From positions 496,001 to 560,000 of the forward strand of contig NZ_CP012264.1 in assembly GCF_001277255.1 (NCBI RefSeq): a stretch of 64,000 nucleotides of DNA, in the 5' to 3' direction. A program made the position numbers and the translations under genes. The stretch's first letter is position 1. Each line of letters opens with the position of its first letter. Below the pieces are notes generated by a model. It did no database searches, was not told the DNA's origin, and saw only the letters and a program-made list of their open reading frames with translations. Shown one piece after another: positions 16,949 to 25,423 of the stretch. The DNA comes from Cronobacter condimenti 1330. GTDB taxonomy: Bacteria; Pseudomonadota; Gammaproteobacteria; Enterobacterales; Enterobacteriaceae.

Positions 16949-18358
16949 TCATTCTACCATGCAAGGGCGCAACGACCAGTAGCGCAGCCGGAGATGCGCC
17001 TGCCCTTCGAAGGCAAGCATGGCGGGTGAAGGCGGGAAATAGCGGCTGCTCATCACGCCTTCGCCGTCGTTTATAAAAATCTCGATGCTTGAGCGATCGC
17101 ACAACATGTGCAGGCGCTTCACCTCGCCTTGCCAGTAGCGGTAGAGCCACTCGCCCGTGTCGAGACTGCGGCGCGCCAGACGCAGGCCGTCACGCGTCCA
17201 GTCAAGGCGCAGCGTATCGGCGACATTAAGCGTCACGTCGCCCGATGATTCCAGCATTAACTCCAGGCTTTCGGCCGCAAGCGGGGAGAGTACCGATGCC
17301 GTGCCGTCAACGTGATGCGCTTCACCGCGCAGCGCGGCCAACTCCCGCACCGGTTGCTGGCAGAGTTTGCCATCGCGCAGCGACAACTCGCGTGGACAGG
17401 TCATCTGGTGGATCCAGCCCTGTGCCACCGTCGGCTGTAGCATCTCTTCGCCGTCCGGTACGCCCATCCAGCCGATAAGCAGGCGGCGGCCATCTTCCGC
17501 AAGTGTGGTTTGCGGGGCGTAAAACTCAAACCCGGCATCCAGCTCCACCAGCGGGCCGTGGTGATATGCCGCCTGGTCGTAGTCCAGTTCACCGCACAGG
17601 TACGCGCTCGGGTAAGTATTCAGAAAACGTTTTTCTTCGCGCGTCACACCCTGTGGACAGCAGAGCAGGATAGCCTTGTCGTCCAGCATAAAGAGGTCCG
17701 GACACTCCCACATGTACCCTGCGTCGCCCAGCCCGCCGAGCGTGCTGCCGGCAATTTCACCCAGGTTCTCCCAGTTCCACAGGTTTTCGGAGCGCAGAAG
17801 CAGCACTTTGCCCTGACGTTCCAGATCCTGCGCGCCGAGCACCATGTACCAGTGTTCGCCGTAACGCCAGACTTTCGGATCGCGCACGTGTCCGGTGTAG
17901 CCGCCGGGCAGCGGCACGACCGGACCGAGCTTGTCGAAACCGCCTTCGGCGTTTTGTACCGCCAGGCACTGCCAGGCGGTGCGGGTACCGTCGTCAAACT
18001 TCACATTACCGGTATAGCAGAGCGTGAGCCGTCCGTTGTCATCTACCGCGCTGCCGGAATAACAGCCGCTGCGGTCATATTCTTCATCAGGCATCAACGC
18101 CAGCGGCTCATGCTGCCAGTGCGTCAGATCGGCTGAGCTCCAGTGCCCCCAGCACTTATGCTGATGCTGGCAGCCCAGCGCATTCCACTGATAAAACAGA
18201 TGGTAACGGCCCTGAAAATGAATAAAACCGTTCGGGTCGTTCAACAGGCCGGTGACCGGCGCCAGATGCCAGTGCGGATAATGGCGATCGCCAAGCGCGA
18301 CCGGCTGGCCTTTCATCACCGCCTGCAAAATGGCGGGCAGCAGCGTGGGGGTAGTCAT
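16949..18358 (-). CDS. scrB: Sucrose-6-phosphate hydrolase ScrB (GH32)
   Basis: A 469-residue cytosolic invertase that splits sucrose-6-phosphate into glucose-6-phosphate and fructose. The three GH32 signature sites are intact: the NDPNG block at residues 40-44 (nucleophile D41), RDP at 159-161 (transition-state stabiliser) and the WECP block around E218 (acid/base). A C-terminal beta-sandwich completes the fold. Its ATG shares one base with the scrA stop (TAATG), indicating translational coupling. Confidence 0.96.
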   Translation of the reverse strand: MTTPTLLPAILQAVMKGQPVALGDRHYPHWHLAPVTGLLNDPNGFIHFQGRYHLFYQWNALGCQHQHKCWGHWSSADLTHWQHEPLALMPDEEYDRSGCYSGSAVDDNGRLTLCYTGNVKFDDGTRTAWQCLAVQNAEGGFDKLGPVVPLPGGYTGHVRDPKVWRYGEHWYMVLGAQDLERQGKVLLLRSENLWNWENLGEIAGSTLGGLGDAGYMWECPDLFMLDDKAILLCCPQGVTREEKRFLNTYPSAYLCGELDYDQAAYHHGPLVELDAGFEFYAPQTTLAEDGRRLLIGWMGVPDGEEMLQPTVAQGWIHQMTCPRELSLRDGKLCQQPVRELAALRGEAHHVDGTASVLSPLAAESLELMLESSGDVTLNVADTLRLDWTRDGLRLARRSLDTGEWLYRYWQGEVKRLHMLCDRSSIEIFINDGEGVMSSRYFPPSPAMLAFEGQAHLRLRYWSLRPCMVE

Positions 18359-19728
18359 TATTCAGCGTCCGTTTTGTATTTCCACAGGTAAGAGACCACA
18401 AAGGCGATGCAGAAGGCGATAACCATGCCGATGGCGTAGTTCAGCAGTGAACTGGCCTGCACGATAGCCATGCCCGGAATGCCGGTCAGGCCGACTGCCG
18501 TCATGCCCACATGTGTCGAAACCACCCATGCACCGCCCGCCGCGCCGCCGATAAGCCCGGAGATAAACGGCTTCACGAAGCGCAGGTTGACCCCGAAAAT
18601 CGCGGCTTCCGTGATGCCGAGTAGCGCCGAGAAACCGGACGGCAGCGTAATCGCCTTCACTTTCGCATCTTTGGTTTTGAACCACACCGCGAGACACGCA
18701 CCGCCCTGCGCCACGTTAGACATCGCCCAGATAGGCAGCAGGAAATTCACGCCGATAGACGGGTTGCCAAGCAGGCCTGCTTCAATCGCATGGAAGCTGT
18801 GGTGCACCCCGGTGATGACAATCACCGAATAGAGCCCGCCGAACAGCAGCCCTGCCAGCCAGCCGGCATGCGTAATCAGCGTGCTTAAAACAAGCGAGAT
18901 ACCGTCGCCCAGCGCACGGCCCGCCGGGCCAATCACCAGCAGCGCGACGAAGCCGGAGATAATCACGGTAAAGAACGGCGTCAGGATAAGATCCAGCGCA
19001 TCCGGGATAATGCGGCGCAGCTGTTTTTCCAGCAGGCTCATGAACCACACTGCCAGCAGAACCGGGAACACCGTGCCCTGGTAGCCAATCATCGCGACCT
19101 CAATCCCGAAGAAGTTCATGGTGTGGAAACCTGCCGCCACGCCCCAGGCGTTGGTCAGCGCCGGATGGGTGAGGATACCGCCAAGCGTCGCGCCGAGGTA
19201 CGGGTTGCCGCCAAACTCGCGCGCGGCGGTGAAGCCTATCAGGATGGGCAGAATGATAAACGCCGCCGAGCTGCACATATCCAGCATGATATAGAGCGCG
19301 TTATCGGGGCTGACCCAGCCGTAGGTTTTCACCATGCCGAGCAGGCCCATCAGCAGGCCGGAAGCCACGATAGCCGGAATGATCGGCACAAAAATATTGG
19401 AAAGCAGACGGGCGATACGCTGGAACGGGTTCAGCTTGCGGGCCGCCACGCTCGCCGCTTCCGATTTACTCGATTCGCTGATCCCGGCGGCAGCGATAAA
19501 TGCCGCATAGACTTTGTTGACCACGCCAGTGCCGAAAATAATCTGCAGCTGGCCTGCGTTGCGAAAACAGCCTTTTACGCCTTCCACATTGCCAATGGCG
19601 GTCGTGTCGGCTTTGGCGTCATCGGCCAGCACCAGCCTCAGGCGCGTGGCGCAGTGGGCGGCGCTGGCGATATTCTCTTTACCGCCAAGCAGCGGCAGGA
19701 GCGAGCGGGCAATCTGTTCAAAATCCAT
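18358..19728 (-). CDS. scrA: Sucrose-specific PTS permease EIIBC (ScrA)
   Basis: A 456-residue PTS permease that imports sucrose and phosphorylates it to sucrose-6-phosphate, using EIIA-Glc as phosphate donor because no IIA domain is attached. The EIIB domain (residues 1-85) carries the phosphorylated cysteine in SAAHCATRLRL (C26). The EIIC membrane domain spans about 105-456. It is the second gene of scrYAB, 72 bases downstream of scrY, with an intercistronic hairpin between. Confidence 0.95.
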   Translation of the reverse strand: MDFEQIARSLLPLLGGKENIASAAHCATRLRLVLADDAKADTTAIGNVEGVKGCFRNAGQLQIIFGTGVVNKVYAAFIAAAGISESSKSEAASVAARKLNPFQRIARLLSNIFVPIIPAIVASGLLMGLLGMVKTYGWVSPDNALYIMLDMCSSAAFIILPILIGFTAAREFGGNPYLGATLGGILTHPALTNAWGVAAGFHTMNFFGIEVAMIGYQGTVFPVLLAVWFMSLLEKQLRRIIPDALDLILTPFFTVIISGFVALLVIGPAGRALGDGISLVLSTLITHAGWLAGLLFGGLYSVIVITGVHHSFHAIEAGLLGNPSIGVNFLLPIWAMSNVAQGGACLAVWFKTKDAKVKAITLPSGFSALLGITEAAIFGVNLRFVKPFISGLIGGAAGGAWVVSTHVGMTAVGLTGIPGMAIVQASSLLNYAIGMVIAFCIAFVVSYLWKYKTDAE

Positions 19729-19772
19729 AACAACCTCAGTCTTGTGGTTTTTTATGTTGTCAGCAAAGCGCA

Positions 19773-19793
19773 GGCCCCCGCGTGGCGAGGGCC
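19773..19793 (-). other. Intercistronic mRNA hairpin between scrY and scrA
   Basis: Read on the minus strand, GGCCCTCGC and GCGGGGGCC pair over nine positions with one G-U pair and a three-base loop, just after the scrY stop. There is no T-run, so an mRNA stabiliser or differential-expression element favouring the abundant porin is more likely than termination. This is inference from structure and place. Confidence 0.55.
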
Positions 19794-19800
19794 GTTATTA

Positions 19801-21315
19801 TCAGAACCAGGTTTCCATCTGCACGCCGAAGTTCCATTCGCCGCCAGCGGTAAACCCGCTGCTGCCGAAGGAATCGCTGGAGGCGTAGTTATCCAGGCGG
19901 TGATCCCAGTCCATCCAGGTGGCGAACAGACGCAGCTCTGGACGTTTGAGGAACTCGCCCACGTCGCCTGCTTTCAGCGTCGGCGCAAAGGTCAGCTTAT
20001 AGAAGTTGCCGCTGACCGCATTGCGCGCGTTATAGCCTTCGGGGCGCAAATCCATGTACTGGTAACTGCCTTCATATTGCAGTTCGAGATTCTGGTTAAT
20101 CTCCTGAATGACGCGCAGGTTCGCCGTCGCCCACTGATAGCTATCGCCTTTGACGTAACGATCTTTACTGCTCTGGGCCAGCACCGCCGGGGCAATATGC
20201 CAGCCGCCGCCGAGCGGGGTCATGCCGTACGTGGCGAGGCGCCAGGTGTCCGCCTGCGGCAGCAATGCGCCATCGGAGCCGATAGATTTCACTTCCGCGC
20301 CGAGGCCGTGACCATACAGCAGCGCGGTTTTGGAGGAACCTTCGCGCAGGCCGTAGAAGCTGTCGTTATGCAGGCCGAGCAGGGCATGCACGCCATCTTC
20401 CGCCGCGTCTTTTTTCACGCGGTTGCCGTCGATGTCCAGGCGATCTTTGTTATCTTTGGCGCGCATGCCACTCACCATCAGCTGTACCGGCCCGACATAG
20501 TTATTCATCGTCAGGATGTAGTTCTGCGCGGTGTTTTCGCTGTTTTCAATATCGCCGAAGGTGCGGCCATAAAGCGAGAAATTGCTGCGCGCGTTATCAC
20601 TCCAGCGCATGTCATAGATACCCGCGCCGGTACCCGCCAGGAACACGACGTCGGAGTCAATCCAGTGAATGTCGAAGTTATCACGGTCAAAGCGTTTACC
20701 CGCCCAGACGGTGGCGTCTTTAAACGCGCCGGTGAAGGTCGGCAGGTGGCCAAGCTCGGTGAACGCCTGACGCACGTTGAGATCGCTGCTGGAGGCGGTC
20801 CAGTCGTTATAGCTGCGCTGTCCGTCGGCCACCATTACTTTAAAGCGTGTGGTCGCGCCGTTGGCGAGCGTCTGTTTATGCTCGAGGTTCATTTCGAGAT
20901 AGGTATCCGGCTCGTTACCGAGACGCCCGACGTGGCCCCCGGTTTCACCTGCCGGGGTGAAGGACGGGCCGCCTTGCGTTTTCGCGGCAGAGTCGCTCAT
21001 CAGCAGGCCTGAACGGGCGTAGCCGTGAAACTCAAAGCCGCCTGCGTCAGCCGCTTGCGGCGCGGGTTTCGCGGCGCTGGCTTCAACCGGTTGTGCTGCT
21101 GGCTGTTTTTGTTGGGCAACGGCCAGTTGCCGGGCCTGACGCTCTGCCGCCTCGGCGCGGGTTTCCGCGGCGCTTGCACGAGCTTCTGCAGCCTGAAGGC
21201 GCTGTTCAAGCGCCGCCAGACGCGATTCGATGCTGGTCATATTGCTGTCGGCAAAGGCTGCGGGGGCACCGGCCAGTAAGCCAATCGTCAGAGCAAGAGT
21301 GCTTTTTTTAATCAT
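19801..21315 (-). CDS. scrY: Sucrose porin ScrY
   Basis: A 504-residue outer-membrane porin of the LamB-like sugar porin family, specific for sucrose. A signal peptide ends near GAPAAFA. An N-terminal coiled-coil follows (SIESRLAALEQRLQAAEARA), a feature that distinguishes ScrY from LamB, and an 18-strand barrel ends in the terminal aromatic ...QMETWF. The ATG at 21315 is preferred over one nine bases upstream because CAGGGA then has proper spacing. It is the first gene of scrYAB and follows two ScrR operators and a promoter. Confidence 0.94.
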   Translation of the reverse strand: MIKKSTLALTIGLLAGAPAAFADSNMTSIESRLAALEQRLQAAEARASAAETRAEAAERQARQLAVAQQKQPAAQPVEASAAKPAPQAADAGGFEFHGYARSGLLMSDSAAKTQGGPSFTPAGETGGHVGRLGNEPDTYLEMNLEHKQTLANGATTRFKVMVADGQRSYNDWTASSSDLNVRQAFTELGHLPTFTGAFKDATVWAGKRFDRDNFDIHWIDSDVVFLAGTGAGIYDMRWSDNARSNFSLYGRTFGDIENSENTAQNYILTMNNYVGPVQLMVSGMRAKDNKDRLDIDGNRVKKDAAEDGVHALLGLHNDSFYGLREGSSKTALLYGHGLGAEVKSIGSDGALLPQADTWRLATYGMTPLGGGWHIAPAVLAQSSKDRYVKGDSYQWATANLRVIQEINQNLELQYEGSYQYMDLRPEGYNARNAVSGNFYKLTFAPTLKAGDVGEFLKRPELRLFATWMDWDHRLDNYASSDSFGSSGFTAGGEWNFGVQMETWF

Positions 21316-21359
21316 GTGTGGCATCCCTGAGGAGGAGTTATCATCATTGTGCTAACTTG

Positions 21360-21373
21360 CTAAACCGGTTTAG
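21360..21373. promoter_or_regulatory. ScrR operator, downstream copy for scrYAB
   Basis: The perfect 14-base palindrome CTAAACCGGTTTAG overlaps the expected transcription start of scrYAB, about 45 bases before the ScrY start codon. The identical palindrome occurs 59 bases upstream, and its core precedes scrK, so these are the obvious binding sites of the local LacI-family repressor. Confidence 0.88.
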
Positions 21374-21379
21374 GAGGCA

Positions 21380-21409
21380 ATCATAATCATGGCCCATTTT
21401 TACTGGCAA
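21380..21409 (-). promoter_or_regulatory. scrYAB promoter
   Basis: On the minus strand a -35 TTGCCA (21409-21404) and a -10 TATGAT (21385-21380) are separated by 18 bases. The promoter is bracketed by the two CTAAACCGGTTTAG operators, an arrangement suited to repression by looping or occlusion. Confidence 0.75.
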
Positions 21410-21418
21410 TAAAATTAG

Positions 21419-21432
21419 CTAAACCGGTTTAG
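21419..21432. promoter_or_regulatory. ScrR operator, upstream copy for scrYAB
   Basis: A second perfect CTAAACCGGTTTAG palindrome, just upstream of the scrYAB -35 box and 59 bases from the first copy. Confidence 0.88.
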
Positions 21433-21436
21433 TGAT

Positions 21437-21452
21437 TGTGATACGGTTCGCA
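21437..21452. promoter_or_regulatory. Candidate CRP site for scrYAB
   Basis: TGTGA-N6-TCGCA matches the CRP consensus TGTGA-N6-TCACA at nine of ten core positions. It is centred about 71 bases upstream of the predicted scrYAB start, close to a class I activator position. Catabolite control of scr operons is known in related species. Confidence 0.6.
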
Positions 21453-21480
21453 AAACGGGCCGCGGCGGCGGCCCGTGCGA

Positions 21481-22404
21481 TCAGGCGAGGTGTTTTTTGA
21501 GGTCGTGAAGGCGGGGCAGCGCTGTCATTGCGCCTTTGGCTGTAGTGGCAAGCGCACCGCAGGTTTGGGCATGCGAAAGCACAGGCGCCAGTTGTGAGGC
21601 ATTGTGCGGCAGGCCGTGTGCCGCAAGGCCCCAGAGCAGCCCGGCGACAAAGGCATCGCCCGCGCCGGTCGTGTCGACACACGCCACCGGCACTGCCGGG
21701 TAACGGCGTAATTCACCGTTAAAGCAGGCATCAACCCCTTCTGCGCCGCGGGTAATAAGCAGCAGCGGGATCGCATGGCGTTGCGCCAGTGCCCGCGCGT
21801 GGTCTTCTTCTTCACCGCCGGTGATAAAGGCCAGCTCTTCAAGCGAAAGCTTCACCACATCGGCCTGGGTAAGGGCGCGTTCCACGCATTCACGCAAAAT
21901 CGTGGTGTCCTGCCAGAGATCGTCGCGAATATTGGGGTCGAAGCTGATAAACCCGCCCGCGTGTTTTATCCGCGCCATCGCCTCAAACGCGGTATCACGC
22001 GAGGGCTGGGCGCACAACGCGATGGAACAGACGTGCAGCCATTCGCCCGCCGTGAACGGGGGGAGATCGCCTGGAGTGAGAAAGAGATCCGCTGACGGAC
22101 GGACCATGAAAGTGAATGTGCGTTCACCGTGCTCATCCAGCGCCACGACGACCGTCGAGGTGCGGTGCGCCGGATCCTGATGCATCGCGCTGATATCCAC
22201 GCCTTCGCGGGAGAGCGTTTGCATCATAAATTCCCCGAACGGATCGCGCCCGACACGGCCAATGAAGCCGCTCGCCCCGCCCAGTCGCGCCACGCCGACC
22301 GCCACATTTGCCGGGGCGCCGCCGGGGCACTGCAGTAACCGACCCTCGCCATCGGGCAGCAGATCCACGACTGCGTCACCCAGGGCCCACACTTTTGCTG
22401 ACAT
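21481..22404 (-). CDS. scrK: Fructokinase ScrK (PfkB family)
   Basis: A 307-residue PfkB-family sugar kinase that phosphorylates the fructose released by ScrB. The C-terminal signature DTTGAGDAFVAGL near residue 250 contains the catalytic Asp and anion hole, and the N-terminal GGAPANVAVGVARLGG glycine motif binds the sugar. It is transcribed separately from scrYAB, behind its own operator, which matches other enterobacterial scr regulons. Confidence 0.94.
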   Translation of the reverse strand: MSAKVWALGDAVVDLLPDGEGRLLQCPGGAPANVAVGVARLGGASGFIGRVGRDPFGEFMMQTLSREGVDISAMHQDPAHRTSTVVVALDEHGERTFTFMVRPSADLFLTPGDLPPFTAGEWLHVCSIALCAQPSRDTAFEAMARIKHAGGFISFDPNIRDDLWQDTTILRECVERALTQADVVKLSLEELAFITGGEEEDHARALAQRHAIPLLLITRGAEGVDACFNGELRRYPAVPVACVDTTGAGDAFVAGLLWGLAAHGLPHNASQLAPVLSHAQTCGALATTAKGAMTALPRLHDLKKHLA

Positions 22405-22442
22405 GTGTATCTCCTTTGATTCATCTTGCGCTAAACAATAGT

Positions 22443-22454
22443 TAAACCGGTTTA
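22443..22454. promoter_or_regulatory. ScrR operator of scrK
   Basis: The core palindrome TAAACCGGTTTA is the same as in the two scrYAB operators, with one outer base changed. On the minus strand it lies between a -35 TTGATT and a -10 TATTGT spaced by 17 bases, so repressor binding would block RNA polymerase directly. Confidence 0.85.
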
Positions 22455-22543
22455 GCTAATCAACAGACTTTGTGTGCATAAAAACAAAAGGGGCAACAAG
22501 AGGGGAAAGCACGCCGCGTCAGCGCGCGGCGAGCGGGTCGCGA

Positions 22544-22909
22544 TCAGAGGTGGTGTTTAGAATCGGGGCCGAAGCGATTTTCACCGTGCGTCCCGGACTG
22601 GCAGTTGAAAATGAGGATCACAATCCAGCCGATGACAGGCACCAGTAACAGAAGCAACCACAACGCGGTGCGGTCGGTATCATGCAGGCGGCGGAACTGC
22701 ACAGCCCACGCGGGCAGCAGCGCCAGCAGCCCATAGATAAGGCTCAGTAAACCGTATTCGCCCACAGCCCGCAGGCCAAGCATTTTGTCGAGCGCCAGCA
22801 TCACGCCTGCCAGGATGAAATTCACCAGCGTGAACATCCAGAACTCTTTACGGCGCGCCCTGCCGGTAAAATTGAGGTAATTTCTAAACGCTTTAATGTA
22901 CCAGTACAT
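22544..22909 (-). CDS. yhaH: DUF805 inner-membrane protein YhaH
   Basis: A 121-residue DUF805 membrane protein with four hydrophobic segments. Family motifs GRARRKEFWMF near residue 17 and AVQFRRLHDTDR near residue 70 are present, as is the C-terminal ENRFGP. Same length as E. coli YhaH. Function unknown. In E. coli it sits beside yhaI and yhaJ; here the sucrose regulon occupies the space between yhaH and yhaJ and no yhaI is seen. Confidence 0.9.
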   Translation of the reverse strand: MYWYIKAFRNYLNFTGRARRKEFWMFTLVNFILAGVMLALDKMLGLRAVGEYGLLSLIYGLLALLPAWAVQFRRLHDTDRTALWLLLLLVPVIGWIVILIFNCQSGTHGENRFGPDSKHHL

Positions 22910-23016
22910 GCGTGTCCGCCTCCCTTGCCATCAATCACTTGTTTTTAAAGCGATCTACTTCAGTAAATGCTAGCTGGCGCCGGGCGAAACGGCCTGAAGG
23001 AAAACGGAAATTGTGA

Positions 23017-23034
23017 GCGCCGTCGGAACGGCGC
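23017..23034. terminator. Hairpin downstream of yqjG
   Basis: GCGCCGT and ACGGCGC arms surround a CGGA loop between yqjG and yhaH. The T-run is on the plus-strand side, while both neighbours read on the minus strand, so it is either a weak terminator for yqjG or an mRNA 3' stabiliser. Confidence 0.5.
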
Positions 23035-23065
23035 ATTTTTCAGAGGAGGCTTAGGGCGAAGCGGA

Positions 23066-24052
23066 TTAACGGAAGCGCTCGTCGCGCCCGTGCGGCTCAT
23101 TGAGATCCTGCCACGGCCCGATGGAGATAATGCCGGTCGGGTTAATGGTTTTGTGGCTGCAAAAATAGTGGTGACGAATATGCCCGAAATCCACGGTGTC
23201 AGCGATGCCCGGTATCTGGTAAATCTCACGCAGAAAGCCGTGCAGATTCAGGTAATCGCTGATGCGGTGCTTATCGCACTTAAAGTGCGTTACGTAGACC
23301 GGGTCAAAACGCACCAGTGTCGTCCAGAGACGGATATCCGCTTCGGTTAGCTGGTCGCCCGTGAGATAACGCTGCTGGCCGAGGATCTGTTCAAGACGCG
23401 ACAGTGAGGCGAATACCTGTTCGACCGCTTCGTCATACGCCTGCTGACTGGTGGCGAAGCCCGCTTTATAAACGCCGTTATTGACGGTGTCGTAAATCCA
23501 GCCGTTTAGCTCGTCAATCTCAGTACGCAGCGCTTGCGGGTAGTAATCGCCGGCACGCGCGCCCAGCGCGTCGAAAGCGCTGTTGAACATACGGATGATA
23601 TCGGCGGATTCATTGCTCACGATGGTCTGGCGTTCTTTATCCCACAGTACCGGCACGGTTACACGTCCGGAATAGTGCGGGTCCGCCTGAAGATAAAGCT
23701 GATAAAGAAAATCGTGCTGATAGAGCGTGTCGCCGGTGGCCGCCGGGAAATCGTCACCGAAGGTCCAGCCGTTTTCCAGCATCAGTGGATGCACTACCGA
23801 AACAGAGATAAACGATTCCAGCCCTTTAAGCTTGCGCATCATTAACGTGCGGTGCGCCCAGGGGCAGGCGAGTGAAACATAGAGATGGTAGCGATCTTTT
23901 TGTGCCGCAAAGCCGCCTTCGCCTGTCGGGCCCGGTTCGCCGTCGGCAGTGACCCAGTTGCGATACGCCGCCGAGGTGCGTTTAAAACGCCCGCCAGTGG
24001 ATTTCGTGTCATACCAGGTGTCATGCCAGACGCCATCAATCAATTGTCCCAT
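23066..24052 (-). CDS. yqjG: Glutathionyl-hydroquinone reductase YqjG (Xi-class GST)
   Basis: A 328-residue Xi-class glutathione transferase that reduces glutathionyl-hydroquinones. The catalytic cysteine is C63 in SLACPWAHRTLM, the signature of this class, followed by an all-helical C-terminal domain. Identical in length to E. coli YqjG. It lies 71 bases upstream of the stop of yqjF, with which it forms the E. coli yqjFG pair. Confidence 0.94.
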   Translation of the reverse strand: MGQLIDGVWHDTWYDTKSTGGRFKRTSAAYRNWVTADGEPGPTGEGGFAAQKDRYHLYVSLACPWAHRTLMMRKLKGLESFISVSVVHPLMLENGWTFGDDFPAATGDTLYQHDFLYQLYLQADPHYSGRVTVPVLWDKERQTIVSNESADIIRMFNSAFDALGARAGDYYPQALRTEIDELNGWIYDTVNNGVYKAGFATSQQAYDEAVEQVFASLSRLEQILGQQRYLTGDQLTEADIRLWTTLVRFDPVYVTHFKCDKHRISDYLNLHGFLREIYQIPGIADTVDFGHIRHHYFCSHKTINPTGIISIGPWQDLNEPHGRDERFR

Positions 24053-24123
24053 GGTGCTCTCCTGTTAGTCGTATCCGCTAAGTATGGCAAAAGCAGGCGG
24101 TGTGAGCCGCCTGCCTGTGGTCA

Positions 24124-24516
24124 TTACCAGTTCTTTTTCAGAAGGCGATCCAGGCTATACGCGCCAGGACCCATCAGCGCCAGCAGCAGATAACCGCCTG
24201 CGATGGAGAAGTTCTTCATGAACATAATCGAGTTCATGTCTTGTGCGAAGTTGCCGTGGAACAAGAACGCGGTCAGGATGGTGAAGATAGCGGTAATCAG
24301 CGCCGTGGTGCGGGTCAGAAAACCGAAGATGATAGCCAGACCGCCGCCGAACTCAAGCAGGATAACCAGCGGCAGCATAAAGCCCGGTACGCCCATCGCT
24401 TCCATATATTGCTGCGTGCCCGCATAACCGGTGATTTTGCCCCAGCCTGCCACGATGAACAGAATCGGCATCAGGATACGTGCAATCAGTACACCAGCAT
24501 CTTCGAATTTTTTCAT
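24124..24516 (-). CDS. yqjF: DoxX-family inner-membrane protein YqjF
   Basis: A 130-residue DoxX-family membrane protein with four hydrophobic helices. The family block FIVAGWGKITGYAGTQQYM lies near residue 20. In E. coli the yqjF promoter is activated by YhaJ and responds to dinitrotoluene degradation products; yhaJ is in this window. The ATG at 24516 gives the E. coli N-terminus and length; an upstream in-frame start adds 10 residues without support. Confidence 0.91.
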   Translation of the reverse strand: MKKFEDAGVLIARILMPILFIVAGWGKITGYAGTQQYMEAMGVPGFMLPLVILLEFGGGLAIIFGFLTRTTALITAIFTILTAFLFHGNFAQDMNSIMFMKNFSIAGGYLLLALMGPGAYSLDRLLKKNW

Positions 24517-24695
24517 TTTACTCTCCAGGGAAACCCGCTTCATCACGAAACGCTATCATTGTTTAAAGGGTTGCTTTACGCGGGGTTATCCGCGTTCTGC
24601 TGTTGATGGAGAGCATCATAGGGTGGGCGTGACGGGAATGTAAGCAAGGAAAACTGGCAATGTTATTCAAAAATAATGAAGGATTGGCGAAGGGG

Positions 24696-24724
24696 TAAAA
24701 AAAACGCCTCTCAGCGAGAGGCGT
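24696..24724 (-). terminator. Rho-independent terminator after yqjK
   Basis: ACGCCTCTC / GAGAGGCGT arms with an AGC loop are followed on the minus strand by eight T residues, five bases after the yqjK stop codon. It closes the yqjC/D/E/K run. Confidence 0.9.
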
Positions 24725-24729
24725 TGTTA

Positions 24730-25026
24730 TCAGGGGAGCTGTTGGCGCATCGTTGTGCGGACTAACCGCCAGGTACTCCAGGCGGCGAGCCCGCGCTTGG
24801 CCCAGCGCATCAGGAAATTCGGGTTACGAATGCTCCAGATGGCCATGGCGCTGCTGCCCACCAGCGCCCAGGAGCGCAGGCTTAATAGCGTGTTCCAGCT
24901 GCGATCGTAAGAGCCGGTCACGGCAAACCAGTCACGACGACTGGCGGCCATATCCAGCCGTTGCTGCTGGATTTGACTGAGCAGCAACGCTTTGCGCCGT
25001 TCGCGCTCGGCTTTGCTCATACTCAT
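24730..25026 (-). CDS. yqjK: YqjK-like membrane-associated protein
   Basis: A 98-residue protein of the YqjK family. It has a basic N-terminal helix (KAERERRKALLLSQIQQQRL) and a hydrophobic stretch around residues 50-70. Its ATG overlaps the yqjE stop by four bases (ATGA), so it is translationally coupled to yqjE. Function unknown; the group yqjD-yqjE-yqjK is associated with stationary-phase envelope functions in E. coli. Confidence 0.86.
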   Translation of the reverse strand: MSMSKAERERRKALLLSQIQQQRLDMAASRRDWFAVTGSYDRSWNTLLSLRSWALVGSSAMAIWSIRNPNFLMRWAKRGLAAWSTWRLVRTTMRQQLP

Positions 25027-25421
25027 GATTTGTCATCCTCAAGCAACTGGCGATCGTTTGAAAGCTCATGTCGCGTGTGGCGCAGCAGCGTCGACTGACG
25101 CGATTTCTTAAGCGTCCAGATACCGCCTATCAGCGCCAGGACAAACAGCGCGACGGTGGTACCAATCATGACGTTAAGGCGATACTGCGGATCGACGGCC
25201 CAAATGAGCAACACCATCAGACTCATCAGTCCAAAGGCGGCAAACAGCATCGTCAGACCAGTCATCAGCAGCAGCTGAAAGAGGTTAGCTTTCTCCTCTT
25301 CCAGTTCCACCACGGCGAGCCGTAAACGGGTTTCCACCATCTCAACCAGCACGGTGACGATACGTTGTCCGATGCCGAGAACGCTTTTACCCGGCCCTTG
25401 TGCGTGACGAGGTTCCGTCAT
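25023..25421 (-). CDS. yqjE: Phage holin-like membrane protein YqjE
   Basis: A 132-residue protein of the YqjE/holin superfamily III with two transmembrane helices at about residues 50-75 and 80-105, and a conserved amphipathic lead-in, ETRLRLAVVELEEEKANLFQ. The ATG at 25421 matches the E. coli N-terminus and lies two bases from the yqjD stop. Function unknown; membrane localisation is inferred. Confidence 0.88.
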   Translation of the reverse strand: MTEPRHAQGPGKSVLGIGQRIVTVLVEMVETRLRLAVVELEEEKANLFQLLLMTGLTMLFAAFGLMSLMVLLIWAVDPQYRLNVMIGTTVALFVLALIGGIWTLKKSRQSTLLRHTRHELSNDRQLLEDDKS

Positions 25422-25423
25422 AA

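Noticed and set aside
19123..21012. Open frame of 629 codons on the plus strand antisense to scrA and scrY
   Set aside because: It runs against two well-recognised genes, shows no domain or ribosome site, and is the expected shadow of GC-rich codon usage.
15907..22460. Sucrose regulon as a mobile element
   Set aside because: No integrase, transposase, flanking direct repeats or tRNA target is visible; only comparative position suggests insertion.
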